A stretch of DNA of 64,000 bases from Proteus vulgaris (lineage in GTDB: Bacteria; Pseudomonadota; Gammaproteobacteria; Enterobacterales; Enterobacteriaceae), in assembly GCF_023100685.1 (NCBI RefSeq), contig NZ_CP090064.1:3162001-3226000 (forward strand), in the 5' to 3' direction. Positions 46,182 through 55,900 of this stretch are shown in pieces. The position numbers were made by a program, and so were the translations under genes. The stretch's first letter is position 1; every line of letters starts with the position of its first letter. The notes under the pieces were generated by a model, which was not told the DNA's origin, ran no database searches, and saw only the letters and a program-made list of their open reading frames with translations.

Positions 46182-48095
46182 ATGTTTTCTAATAACACAT
46201 CGTCCGTCTGTCAAACAAAAATAGTAAGTTTGAATAATAATCAAAAAAAATACTGGGTTGAAATAAAGTTAGTTGATGAGCTAAATAAACCTATTGCTGG
46301 TATATCATGGTATGCTGAAAATGAATCAACACATTGTGGGCATAATAAGATTTATAAAGGAAAAAGTGATAAAGATGGAATAATTACCATTAAAAACTTA
46401 CATAAACTGGAACTTTCTCTCTTTCTAGAGGCTCAGGAATTTGCTGATGAAATGGAAAAACGACAACTTAGATTAAGCCGATCTGATGAAAGTTCAACAG
46501 TCAAATATTATACAGATAAGAGCCATATTTATCACTATGCAAAAATTGGGGAACTATGCAACCAAGCTCCTGTAATTGAAAATTGGGATGATGATAAATT
46601 ACCATTTTATCATTTCCCAAATGGAAATAAATTTAATGGATATAAAATTTCCGATCAACAGTTAGATAAACGTCATGTTATTGAAATTTGCCCTTTCCGC
46701 GCATGGTTACTCATTCTTCATCATATACCCGAATATTCCCTAGTTAATGCATATAATCTCGCTGTGATGTCTGATTTAGCCTACCTTGATGAACCCGATT
46801 TAATTAAATTTTTCAATCGTGACTTTCAAGATTTATCGACTATTCCACAACTGACAAAATCCAAGAGTATGCCTTACACCGTAGTGAATGATGTCCCATT
46901 TAGTGAACGTTACTATCCTCCTGTTTTTATGGATACGGCAAACGCAAAAACTCCAGTTGGTAATACGCAACTTTTTTATGTTGAAAATAAAGAGCATATT
47001 ATTGTTTCTTGGCGAGGTACATGGGAGGCACCAGATTGGTTTACTGATATTAATTATATTCCAAGTATTTGCCCAAAAGAGATTGCCTCTGAAGGGAAAA
47101 TACATGGGGGGTTTTTAGATGCCTATAATATAGCAAAAGTGAGTTTTAAAGATATTTGGGATGAGCTAGTTGATAAAATAAAAAATAAAAAAACATTTAT
47201 TTGTGGACATAGTTTAGGAGGCGCACTTGGTCTAACTTATGCCGCTGAAATGAAAAATTATAAACCTTTATTATATACTTATGGTATGCCTCGTATTTTT
47301 TCAGCTAAAGCCATTCAAACGATGACTAGTTTTGTTCATTACCGACATGTTAATGATTCCGATACTGTCACCAGCGTGCCTCCTGACGCTGATTTAGATA
47401 ACTGGTTATATGGCAAATTTGGTTACTTGGGTAACACTTTTGGTTTTATTTGGGCGGGTTTAGTTCAACTTCCATTAGATAAAATAGGCGCCATATCTGG
47501 AGATCCTTTTTGGCATCATGGTGAATTAGTTTGCTTTTTTAAAATATCACAACATATTGAATATTTAGTATGCCATGATTATACTTTACAATTATATTGC
47601 CGTCGGCAAACTAGCCCACTTCCTTATAAAGTAAAGCTTTTTCTTGTTCCATCGTTAGCAAAGCTAGATAATGAGCAGGCACGGGCTAACCAAGAAGCAT
47701 TAATGGAAGAATATAACCTCGATGATTATGAAAATTTGTTCCCCTCCAATACAAATCCATTGTTAGATAGCTTTACAGATCCTAGAAATCATTCTATGTC
47801 AGATATGTATGTTCCATATATAAACAATGAATTATTAGAAGCTTCTTGGCCAGAGCTAGAATTACAACGCAAACTCAATCGACAGAAGTTTAAAGAACAA
47901 ATACAACAATACACCAATAGAAATGATACTGATCAAACTAGGATCCCTCCCAAAAGAGTTGCAAGAGATAAATGTTTTTTAGGCATGCAAGAATCAGTGG
48001 CTATCACTCTTAATATCACAAAATCAATTCCAGGAGGCGAAAATGCCCTTATCCGTTTTAGCCGTAAGGCAAAAGAAGAGATGGAGCGTTTATAA
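46182..48095 (+). CDS. Class 3 lipase type VI effector (Tle2-like)
   Basis: Predicted lipase effector. The 637-residue protein has an N-terminal transthyretin-like unit (about 14-80, with GKSDKDGIITIKNL), then a lipase class 3 domain (about 175-460). It contains IVSWRGTWEAPDWFTDI, the nucleophile elbow FICGHSLGGALG with Ser344, NDSDTVTSVPPD with the expected Asp, and WHHGE with a candidate His. Tle2 (TseL of Vibrio) is the closest group I can name. The gene end (KAKEEMERL) overlaps the first lipoprotein gene, and part of that end is repeated in every unit of the following array. Confidence 0.82.
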   Translation: MFSNNTSSVCQTKIVSLNNNQKKYWVEIKLVDELNKPIAGISWYAENESTHCGHNKIYKGKSDKDGIITIKNLHKLELSLFLEAQEFADEMEKRQLRLSRSDESSTVKYYTDKSHIYHYAKIGELCNQAPVIENWDDDKLPFYHFPNGNKFNGYKISDQQLDKRHVIEICPFRAWLLILHHIPEYSLVNAYNLAVMSDLAYLDEPDLIKFFNRDFQDLSTIPQLTKSKSMPYTVVNDVPFSERYYPPVFMDTANAKTPVGNTQLFYVENKEHIIVSWRGTWEAPDWFTDINYIPSICPKEIASEGKIHGGFLDAYNIAKVSFKDIWDELVDKIKNKKTFICGHSLGGALGLTYAAEMKNYKPLLYTYGMPRIFSAKAIQTMTSFVHYRHVNDSDTVTSVPPDADLDNWLYGKFGYLGNTFGFIWAGLVQLPLDKIGAISGDPFWHHGELVCFFKISQHIEYLVCHDYTLQLYCRRQTSPLPYKVKLFLVPSLAKLDNEQARANQEALMEEYNLDDYENLFPSNTNPLLDSFTDPRNHSMSDMYVPYINNELLEASWPELELQRKLNRQKFKEQIQQYTNRNDTDQTRIPPKRVARDKCFLGMQESVAITLNITKSIPGGENALIRFSRKAKEEMERL

Positions 48096-48837
48096 ATGTT
48101 TTCTCTTACTGCCTATCATCATTATGATCCAAGGCTGTGCACCTCGTAGTGATAAAAATAAAACACTGTCTCCTCCTGCTAATACAGAGTGGGTTACCGT
48201 CGGGATCAAACTTCCAGAAGGCATTGAGGCATTACCTCTAAATGTGCTTTATCGCTCCGATATTTGCCAACGTGCTCGATATAATTCAGCTGGCGAGAAA
48301 TATTATATTCCGGGTTTTAATCCTAATACCGTAACACTTAAACAACAAGGTAGCAGTGATATCTATCAGACTAAAATCGCCCTGAATGGAGGCGGTTCAT
48401 GTCAATGGCAATTAAGTGAAGTTTGGATATCAATCATTTACACAAAAACATTGAATACTGATAGTGACTTTGAAGCAATACCATCACATAGACTTATTTT
48501 AATCTTTAATGGCCACAATTTTCGCCCGCCAGAACTAATAAGAAATTTAATAGAAAATGAAAAAATAGAACTGAATTACTATCCAGTATTTATTAATAGT
48601 AAAATAGAAAATAGAAAAAAAATAATCCTATTTAATAGTTGGGATAGGCCTCAATATATATCAGTCAATGATGAAAAAAATATATTATTCACCCCTATCT
48701 ATCATAAAGATAATATCACGAATATTGATATGCCTAAAGAGCTAGGAAGTGCTAATATTATTTATTACTCAGATGGCACTATAGAAAAAATCAACTCTTC
48801 AAGACCAAATTATAATAAATTAAAAAGTCTTAACTAA
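48043..48837 (+). CDS. Lipoprotein, candidate immunity protein to the class 3 lipase, array copy 1
   Basis: A 264-residue protein with an N-terminal signal and lipobox (IIIMIQGC), then a periplasmic domain starting PRSDKNKTLSPPANTEWVTVGIKLP. The start overlaps the lipase gene by 53 bases, with AGGAGG before ATG. It is the only copy that begins with ATG. Overlap with the effector and its periplasmic lipoprotein nature suggest it neutralises the lipase where that acts. The C-terminal third differs among copies. Confidence 0.75.
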   Translation: MPLSVLAVRQKKRWSVYKCFLLLPIIIMIQGCAPRSDKNKTLSPPANTEWVTVGIKLPEGIEALPLNVLYRSDICQRARYNSAGEKYYIPGFNPNTVTLKQQGSSDIYQTKIALNGGGSCQWQLSEVWISIIYTKTLNTDSDFEAIPSHRLILIFNGHNFRPPELIRNLIENEKIELNYYPVFINSKIENRKKIILFNSWDRPQYISVNDEKNILFTPIYHKDNITNIDMPKELGSANIIYYSDGTIEKINSSRPNYNKLKSLN

Positions 48838-48868
48838 ATATAACTTCAATTACAATTCAGGAGGTTAT

Positions 48869-49663
48869 TTGAACCTATTTACGTCAAATATAAGGCAAGA
48901 GAAGAAATGGAGCGTTTATAAGTTTTTTCTCTTACTGCCTATCATCATTATGATCCAAGGCTGTGCACCTCGTAGTGATAAAAATAAAACACTGTCTCCT
49001 CCTGCTAATACAGAGTGGGTTACCGTCGGGATCAAACTTCCAGAAGGCATTGAGGCATTACCTCTAAATGTGCTTTATCGCTCCGATATTTGCCAACGTG
49101 CTCGATATAATTCAGCTGGCGAGAAATATTATATTCCGGGTTTTAATCCTAATACCGTAACACTTAAACAACAAGGTAACAGTGATATCTATCAGGCACA
49201 AATAGCCCTTAATGGGGGCGGGGCATGTCACTGGCAATTAAGTGAAGTTTGGATGTCAATCGTTTATAAAAAAACACCAAATACTTATAATGATTTTGAA
49301 ACAATACCATCAGATGAACTTATTTTAATCTTTAAGGACCATAATTTTCGTCCACCAGAACTGATAAGAAATTTAATAAAAAATGAAAAAATAGAACTTA
49401 ATTACTATCCGGTATTTATTAATAACGAAGTATCAAATGAAAAAAAAATAACTTTATTTAACCATTGGGGTAGATCTCAATATATATTAGTTAATAATGA
49501 AAGAAATATATTATTTACCCCTCTCTTTCATAAGGATAATATCACGAAGATTGACATGTCTAAAGAGCTAGAAAAAGATATTATTATTTATTATTCAGAT
49601 GGCACCATAGAAAAAAAATCTTCATGGCCTCCAAATTATAATAAATTAAAAAGTCTTAACTAA
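48869..49663 (+). CDS. Lipoprotein, candidate immunity protein, array copy 2
   Basis: A 264-residue paralogue with the same lipobox and length. It starts with TTG right after AGGAGGTTAT. Where copies 3 and 4 have an ATG four codons on, this copy has ACG, so TTG must be used here, which supports TTG starts in the array. The first 330 bases are nearly the same as copy 1; the later part differs, with YNDFETIPSDELILIFKDHNF. Confidence 0.75.
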   Translation: MNLFTSNIRQEKKWSVYKFFLLLPIIIMIQGCAPRSDKNKTLSPPANTEWVTVGIKLPEGIEALPLNVLYRSDICQRARYNSAGEKYYIPGFNPNTVTLKQQGNSDIYQAQIALNGGGACHWQLSEVWMSIVYKKTPNTYNDFETIPSDELILIFKDHNFRPPELIRNLIKNEKIELNYYPVFINNEVSNEKKITLFNHWGRSQYILVNNERNILFTPLFHKDNITKIDMSKELEKDIIIYYSDGTIEKKSSWPPNYNKLKSLN

Positions 49664-49694
49664 ATATAACTTCAATTACAATTCAGGAGGTTAT

Positions 49695-50489
49695 TTGAAC
49701 CTATTTATGTCAAATATAAGGCAAGAGAAGAAATGGAGCGTTTATAAGTTTTTTCTCTTACTGCCTATCATCATCATGATCCAAGGCTGTGCACCTCGTA
49801 GTGATAAAAATAAAACACTGTCTCCTCCTGCTAATACAGAGTGGGTTACCGTCGGGATCAAGCTTCCAGAAGGGATTGAGGCATTACCTTTAAATGTGCT
49901 TTATCGTTCCGAAATTTGCCAACGCGCTCAATATAACTCTGCAGGTGAGAAAGAGTATATTTCTGGTTTTAATCCTAACGCCGTAGCACTTAAACAACAA
50001 GGTAGCAGTGATATCTATCAGACTAAAATCGCCCTGAATGGAGGCGGTTCATGTCAATGGCAATTAAGTGAAGTTTGGATATCAATCATTTACAAAAAAA
50101 CTCTGAATACTGATAGTGACTTTGAAGCAATACCATCACATAAACTTATTTTACTCTTTAATAACAATAAATATAATGAAGGAGAAATTATAAGAAATTT
50201 AATAGAAAATGAAAAAATAGAACTTAATTACTATCCGGTATTTATTAATAACGAAGTATCAAATGAAAAAAAAATAACTTTATTTAACCATTGGGGTAGA
50301 TCTCAATATATATTAGTTAATAATGAAAGAAATATATTATTTACCCCTCTCTTTCATAAGGATAATATCACGAAGATTGACATGCCTAAAGAGCTAGAAA
50401 AAGATATTATTATTTATTATTCAGATGGCACCATAGAAAAAAAATCTTCATGGCCTCCAAATTATAATAAATTAAAAAGTCTTAACTAA
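49695..50489 (+). CDS. Lipoprotein, candidate immunity protein, array copy 3
   Basis: A 264-residue paralogue, TTG start, same AGGAGG site and identical spacer from the previous stop. Its middle (LILLFNNNKYNEGEIIRNL) is shared with copy 4, while its last quarter (EKKITLFNHWGRSQYI) matches copy 2. It looks like a mosaic of its neighbours. Confidence 0.75.
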   Translation: MNLFMSNIRQEKKWSVYKFFLLLPIIIMIQGCAPRSDKNKTLSPPANTEWVTVGIKLPEGIEALPLNVLYRSEICQRAQYNSAGEKEYISGFNPNAVALKQQGSSDIYQTKIALNGGGSCQWQLSEVWISIIYKKTLNTDSDFEAIPSHKLILLFNNNKYNEGEIIRNLIENEKIELNYYPVFINNEVSNEKKITLFNHWGRSQYILVNNERNILFTPLFHKDNITKIDMPKELEKDIIIYYSDGTIEKKSSWPPNYNKLKSLN

Positions 50490-50520
50490 ATATAACTTCA
50501 ATTACAATTCAGGAGGTTAT

Positions 50521-51322
50521 TTGAACCTATTTATGTCAAATATAAGGCAAGAGAAGAAATGGAGCGTTTATAAGTTTTTTCTCTTACTGCCTATCATCAT
50601 CATGATCCAAGGCTGTGCTCCTCGTAGTGATAAAAATAAAACACTGTCTCCTCCTGCTAATACAGAGTGGGTTACCGTCGGGATCAAGCTTCCAGCAGGA
50701 ATTGAGGTATTACCTTTAAATGTGCTTTATCGTTCCGAAATTTGCCAACGCGCTCAATATAACTCTGCAGGTGAGAAAGAGTATATTTCTGGTTTTAATC
50801 CTAACGCCGTAGCACTTAAACAACAAGGTAGCAGTGATATCTATCAGACTAAAATCGCCCTGAATGGAGGCGGTTCATGTCAATGGCAATTAAGTGAAGT
50901 TTGGATATCAATCATTTACAAAAAAACTCTGAATACTGATAGTGACTTTGAAGCAATACCATCACATAAACTTATTTTACTCTTTAATAACAATAAATAT
51001 AATGAAGGAGAAATTATAAGAAATTTAATAGAAAATGAAAAAATAGAACTTAATTACTATCCAGTATTTATTAATAGTAAAATAGAAAATAGAAAATAGA
51101 AAAAAAATAATCCTATTTAATAGTTGGGATAGGCCTCAATATATATCAGTCAATGATGAAAAAAATATATTATTTACCCCTCTCTTTCATAAGGATAATA
51201 TCACGAATATTGATATCCCTAAAGAGCGAGGAACGGGTGTTATTATTTATTATTCAGATGGTACTATAGAAAAAGTAAAATATTGGAGACCCAATTATAA
51301 TAAATTAAAAAGTCTTAACTGA
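50521..51322 (+). pseudogene. Lipoprotein array copy 4, frameshifted by a 7-base insertion
   Basis: The first 192 residues are intact, then the frame stops after INSKIENRK. At this point AAAATAG stands one time more than in copy 1, a slippage insertion. Past it the coding sequence continues in another frame (KIILFNSWDRPQYISVND to YNKLKSLN) up to 51322. The N-terminal part keeps its lipobox and could still be made. Loss of one repeat unit would restore the gene. Confidence 0.85.
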
Positions 51323-51353
51323 ATATAATTCCAATTAAAATCTAGGAGATTAT

Positions 51354-51485
51354 TTGAACTCATTTACTTCAAATGTAAGGCAAAAGAAGAGATGGAGCGT
51401 TTATAAATGTTTTCTCTTACTGCCTATCATCATTATGATCCAAGGCTGTGCACCTCGTAGTGATAAAATACAGTTCTTTATTTGA
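51354..51485 (+). pseudogene. Lipoprotein array copy 5, truncated
   Basis: The TTG start, AGGAG site and signal with lipobox (IIIMIQGCAPRSDK) are kept, but the frame ends after 43 residues. Its leader is closer to copy 1 than to copies 2-4. The next 60 bases keep a decayed piece of the same gene (LTVGIQ in one frame), so it is a remnant rather than a new short gene. Confidence 0.8.
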
Positions 51486-51564
51486 CACTAAATAGCTTAC
51501 CGTTGGTATTCAATATCTAAAAAATTGGATTATCACCCTTTAATGTATATTAATGGAATGATTT

Positions 51565-51831
51565 ATGAATAAAAAAGTTATTTTATTAGGAGATAAAACC
51601 AGTCATGGCGGCATAGTTATTACAGCGACCTCTGATTTTATTATCAATGGAAAAAAAGCGGCTAAAGTAGGAGATAAAGTTAATTGCCCAAAGAAAGGAC
51701 ATGGAATTAATTCTATTATTGAAGGTTCATCTTATTTTACTTGTCAAGGTACAGCTCTTGCGACTGAGGGATGCCATACAGAGTGTGGTTGTTATCTTAT
51801 TGCTAGCATTACTGATTTTTCACTGGATTAA
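51565..51831 (+). CDS. PAAR-domain spike tip protein
   Basis: Sharpens the VgrG tip and may carry effectors. The 88-residue protein is a single PAAR unit: LLGDKTSHGGIVITATSDF near 6-24, INGKKAAKVGDKVNCPKKGHG, and a Cys/His end (CQGTALATEGCHTECGC), whose His and Cys would bind zinc. It has no fused toxin domain. The stop is two bases before the next gene. Confidence 0.9.
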   Translation: MNKKVILLGDKTSHGGIVITATSDFIINGKKAAKVGDKVNCPKKGHGINSIIEGSSYFTCQGTALATEGCHTECGCYLIASITDFSLD

Positions 51832-51833
51832 TT

Positions 51834-52976
51834 ATGGCATGGAATAAAAAATCAATTAAATTAACATCAAAACCAACTCATCTTCCTTATTTTAAATGGT
51901 GTTTAGCAATAGGTTTGTCGATTTTATTTCTAATCTACTCTTTAAGTTTAAAAAATAAAGATGAAGTTACACAACAAAAAGAATTCTTTAGAATTATTAT
52001 TTCTATTCTTCCTTTTTTAATAACAATAATTACATTTTTATATAAGCATATAGTTTATATAAAAAACAAAAATATTTATTCTTTTTTATATAATGAGAAA
52101 AAATTTGCAGATAAAAAATGGGAGGATTGGGGAAGACGTAGTGTTTGTGTTATCGATAGCATTTTTTTCCTTCCACAAAAAACAACGATTTCATATATAA
52201 ACAATAATGCAGCAGAACATATATCATGTTATCACATTCCTCAGAATATCGACTATTTAGATGAGAAAAAACCATCAGTTTATTATTTATTAAAAAGTAC
52301 ACAACCAACCATAGAAAAATTACTTGATAAATTGTCTATCAAAATAAAATATCTAACGACTAAAGATAAAAACAAAATAAGAGATGAACTTTATCTTGTA
52401 TGGAGAGAACTCTTTCTTAATAAAGAAATACCTGATTTTGAAATAGTTGATGGCTTATCGTATCAGCATATAGAAAACACTATAGCAAATAATGATGATA
52501 ATATTGAAATAATAATTATCGATCAGAGTGTTAAAGAGAATCAATCTGCGGCCTTGGGAATATTGATCATGTCATCAGATGATATAATCAAAAAACATCA
52601 TATTGACATAATGGCTAATGTTCAGCGTCCAATGTTAATAGCAGAAGATGAAAATTATCAAGAAGCACTAAATATCTTTAGTGAAATTCAAATTGATTCG
52701 AATTTAGCCACGCATATTATTCTAGATAGTAAAGCAAATAGTAATATCCTTATGGCATTATTTAATAATGACAATTCATTAAATGATATATCATTAGATA
52801 ATACCTTAGATATAGAGTATTTTATTGGACCTATTGATGATTATTCTTCTTGGATAACAATGGGATTGTCCGTAAATTTTGTATATCAATATAAAAAAAA
52901 CATTCTTTCTTTATGTCAGAGTGAAAATAATTTTTATATTAATACAGTAACGACAAATAATGAGCAAATAGAATGA
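51834..52976 (+). CDS. Uncharacterised membrane protein before tssM
   Basis: A 380-residue protein with two N-terminal membrane segments (about 22-40 and 54-72) and a long soluble part rich in Asp, Asn and Ile. I do not recognise it. It is very AT-rich. It overlaps tssM by four bases and follows PAAR by two, so it belongs to the type VI operon. KWEDWGRRSVCVIDSIFFLPQ near 96 is a possible family mark. It could be an accessory part of the membrane complex. Confidence 0.65.
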   Translation: MAWNKKSIKLTSKPTHLPYFKWCLAIGLSILFLIYSLSLKNKDEVTQQKEFFRIIISILPFLITIITFLYKHIVYIKNKNIYSFLYNEKKFADKKWEDWGRRSVCVIDSIFFLPQKTTISYINNNAAEHISCYHIPQNIDYLDEKKPSVYYLLKSTQPTIEKLLDKLSIKIKYLTTKDKNKIRDELYLVWRELFLNKEIPDFEIVDGLSYQHIENTIANNDDNIEIIIIDQSVKENQSAALGILIMSSDDIIKKHHIDIMANVQRPMLIAEDENYQEALNIFSEIQIDSNLATHIILDSKANSNILMALFNNDNSLNDISLDNTLDIEYFIGPIDDYSSWITMGLSVNFVYQYKKNILSLCQSENNFYINTVTTNNEQIE

Positions 52977-55900
52977 ATGCAAAATTTTTATCATTGTCTA
53001 TAAAAACTATCTTCTTCTTTTTTATTATATTAATACTTTGTATCGTCATCTGGCGTTATGGTGAATATTTTTTCATCGATACGACAAGAAAGAAAGAAGT
53101 AGCTATTATTATTCTAGCATTGGTGTCTTTTTTTATTAGCACATTATTTTTTTATTTCAATAAAATCAAAAAATATAAATATAGAAATAATGATAAAAAT
53201 TTCAACAAATACCCATCTGAAGAAAATAGAATAAAAGAAGAAGGTAATAGTAATAATCTTTTATTAGAAAGAATGAAAAGAGTTTATGGCTTATTTTGGC
53301 AGAGTAAAGTAAAAATTAACTTGTTAATAGGCACCTCTACTTCTATCGAAAAACTGACTCCCAATCTAACAACGGACATCTGGCAAGAAAACAACGGCAC
53401 GTTGCTTATCTATGGTGGTGATATCCATCAAAGTATTGATGAAAATTTAATTCAAGATTTAAAACAACTGCGCCGACGTCGTCCGCTCGATGCGGTTATT
53501 TGGGTGTCAGAAAACAACTTATCGCAACAACCGCTGGGCCATTCCTTATTTAATCACTTAACGCCGACCAATACCGATATGGCAAGCCGTTATTTCCACC
53601 AGCTCTTTCGTCAATTACGCTGGCAAGCCCCCATTTGGCTTTGGAATATCAGTAATAACGGTGAAATAACAACAAATGAAGTACCCACAATCCTTTATTC
53701 AGCCCCTTTAAAAGCGACATCTGAAACGCTTTCTAATGACTTAAAAACGCTTTTACCGGCACTAGTGGAACAAGGCACACTAGCTGTCTTGCATAACCCA
53801 ACACAAACTTACCTATTAGCATTAGCGCGTTTTCTTCAACATGAAGGATGTGAAAAACTCGCCAATACTTTGGCACCGCTTTTATCAGGTTATCGCTCCT
53901 TGCCGTTCGCTGGTGTGCTCTTTAGTACACCTGTTGACAATAACGTGTCTGCAACTTTATCACAAAATAATCAATGGATATCCAATCCCCATTGGAAAGC
54001 GCTTCTCACGGCAAATTCACACCTTCCCCCTCAACTAAAGGCATCACCTTTAGGGCTAAACTCAAAACGTATTTTGCAATATACCGTTGCCACTGCCATG
54101 ACACTGTGGGGGATTGGTATGGTGGTTTCTTATTTTATGAATCGCCAATTAATTACCCAAAGCCAACAACAAGCGCAGTTAGCAACAGACAATCATCAAT
54201 CTGAATTTGCCCGCTTGCAGGCACAATATGGCTTACAACAAACCTTAGGTTTATTAAGCCATCGAGAAAAAACTTCTGTTCCATTTTGGCTACGCTTTGG
54301 CTTAAGCAGTAATAACGCATTACTTAGTCATCTATGGCCGGTTTATAGCCAATCTATGTTGCCGTTATTGCGCGATTCAACCCAACAACACCTTGAAAAT
54401 TACCTTCACGCGTTTATGCAACTCCCACCAGAAAGCGCAGAACGTATTGAAGGTGCTCAATCCGCTTATCAAGCATTAAAAGCCTATTTAATGATGAGCG
54501 ATCCATCCCGTATTGATCCTGCATTCTTCACTGAAAGTGCATTACGCATTTGGCCTGACTATAACGGATTAAAAGAGGGGGAATGGCAGACATTAGGCAC
54601 CGAATTATTAACCTTCTATGCCTCTCAATTGCCTTATCACCATGAATGGACAATCAAGCCTAATCGTACTTTAGTGGCAGGAAGCCGAACCATTCTTATT
54701 CGCCAAATTGGTCAACGTAATGGCGAATCTGCGCTTTACCAAAAAATCTTACAACAGGCACAGCATAACTTTGCAGATATGAGCTTAGATGATATGACCG
54801 GTGATACTGATGTTAGCTTCTTACTCAGTACCACTGAAACCGTACCCGGTATTTTTACCCGTAAAGCGTGGGAAGAGTCGATTGAGCCCGCGATTAAAAA
54901 AGCCGTTTATGAAAGACGAGAAGAAATAGATTGGGTATTAAGTGACACACAAAAAGAAACCGATATTGATATTTCACCTGAAAAACTCCAGCAAAATCTC
55001 ACAGAACGCTATTTTAATGATTTTTCAGGCAGTTGGTTAAGCTTCCTCAATGGTTTGCAGTGGCGAGAAACACAAAGTCTTTCAGATACCATTGATCAAC
55101 TCACCTTAATGAGCGATGTCAGACAATCCCCCATTATTGCTCTAATGAATACGCTTTCTTATCAAGGTAAAACCGGTCGCCAACAAGAAAAATTAGCAGA
55201 CTCTTTTGTTAACTCAGCCAAAGATTTATTAAACAAAGAACAACAGCCGGTTATTAGTCAAAAAGCGGAATTTACCGGCCCTCTAGAGCCTGTTTTTGCG
55301 CCAATACTGGCCTTTACCGATCCTCAATCTTCAGCGCAAAACAGTGATGCGTTAAGCCTACAAGCCTACCTCACACGCGTGACTCGAGTTCGCTTAAAAC
55401 TTCAACAAGTTGTTAATGCACCCGATCCACAAGCCATGTCTCAAGCATTGGCTCGAAGTGTTTTTGAAGGAAAAACCGTCGATTTATCAGAAACGCAAGA
55501 TTACGGCAGTTTGATTGCAGCAAGCTTTGGGCAAGAGTGGAATAGCTTTGGTGATACATTGCTTGTGCAACCCATGTCTCAAGCATGGCAACAGTTATTA
55601 GCGCCCACTTCGCAAGGTATTAACACTCAATGGCGAAATGCCGTTGTTAATGACTGGAATATGGCATTCGGTGGTCGCTATCCACTCAAAAATACGCAAA
55701 GTGAAATCTCATTACCTTTAATGGCGCAATATCTACGCCCTGATAATGGTCGTATTCAGCGCTTCCTTGAAACTCACCTTAACGGCGTTTTGCATAAAGA
55801 AGGTACGCACTGGGTACCCGATACCACAAATGCACAGGGCTTAACCTTTAACCCTGAGTTCTTAAAAGCCTTAGACAAACTAAGCTATCTCGGAGATGTC

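Noticed and set aside
51486..51560. A separate small gene before PAAR
   Set aside because: The bases match a decayed stretch of the lipoprotein repeat (LTVGIQ region) with stops in the frame, so it is remnant sequence.
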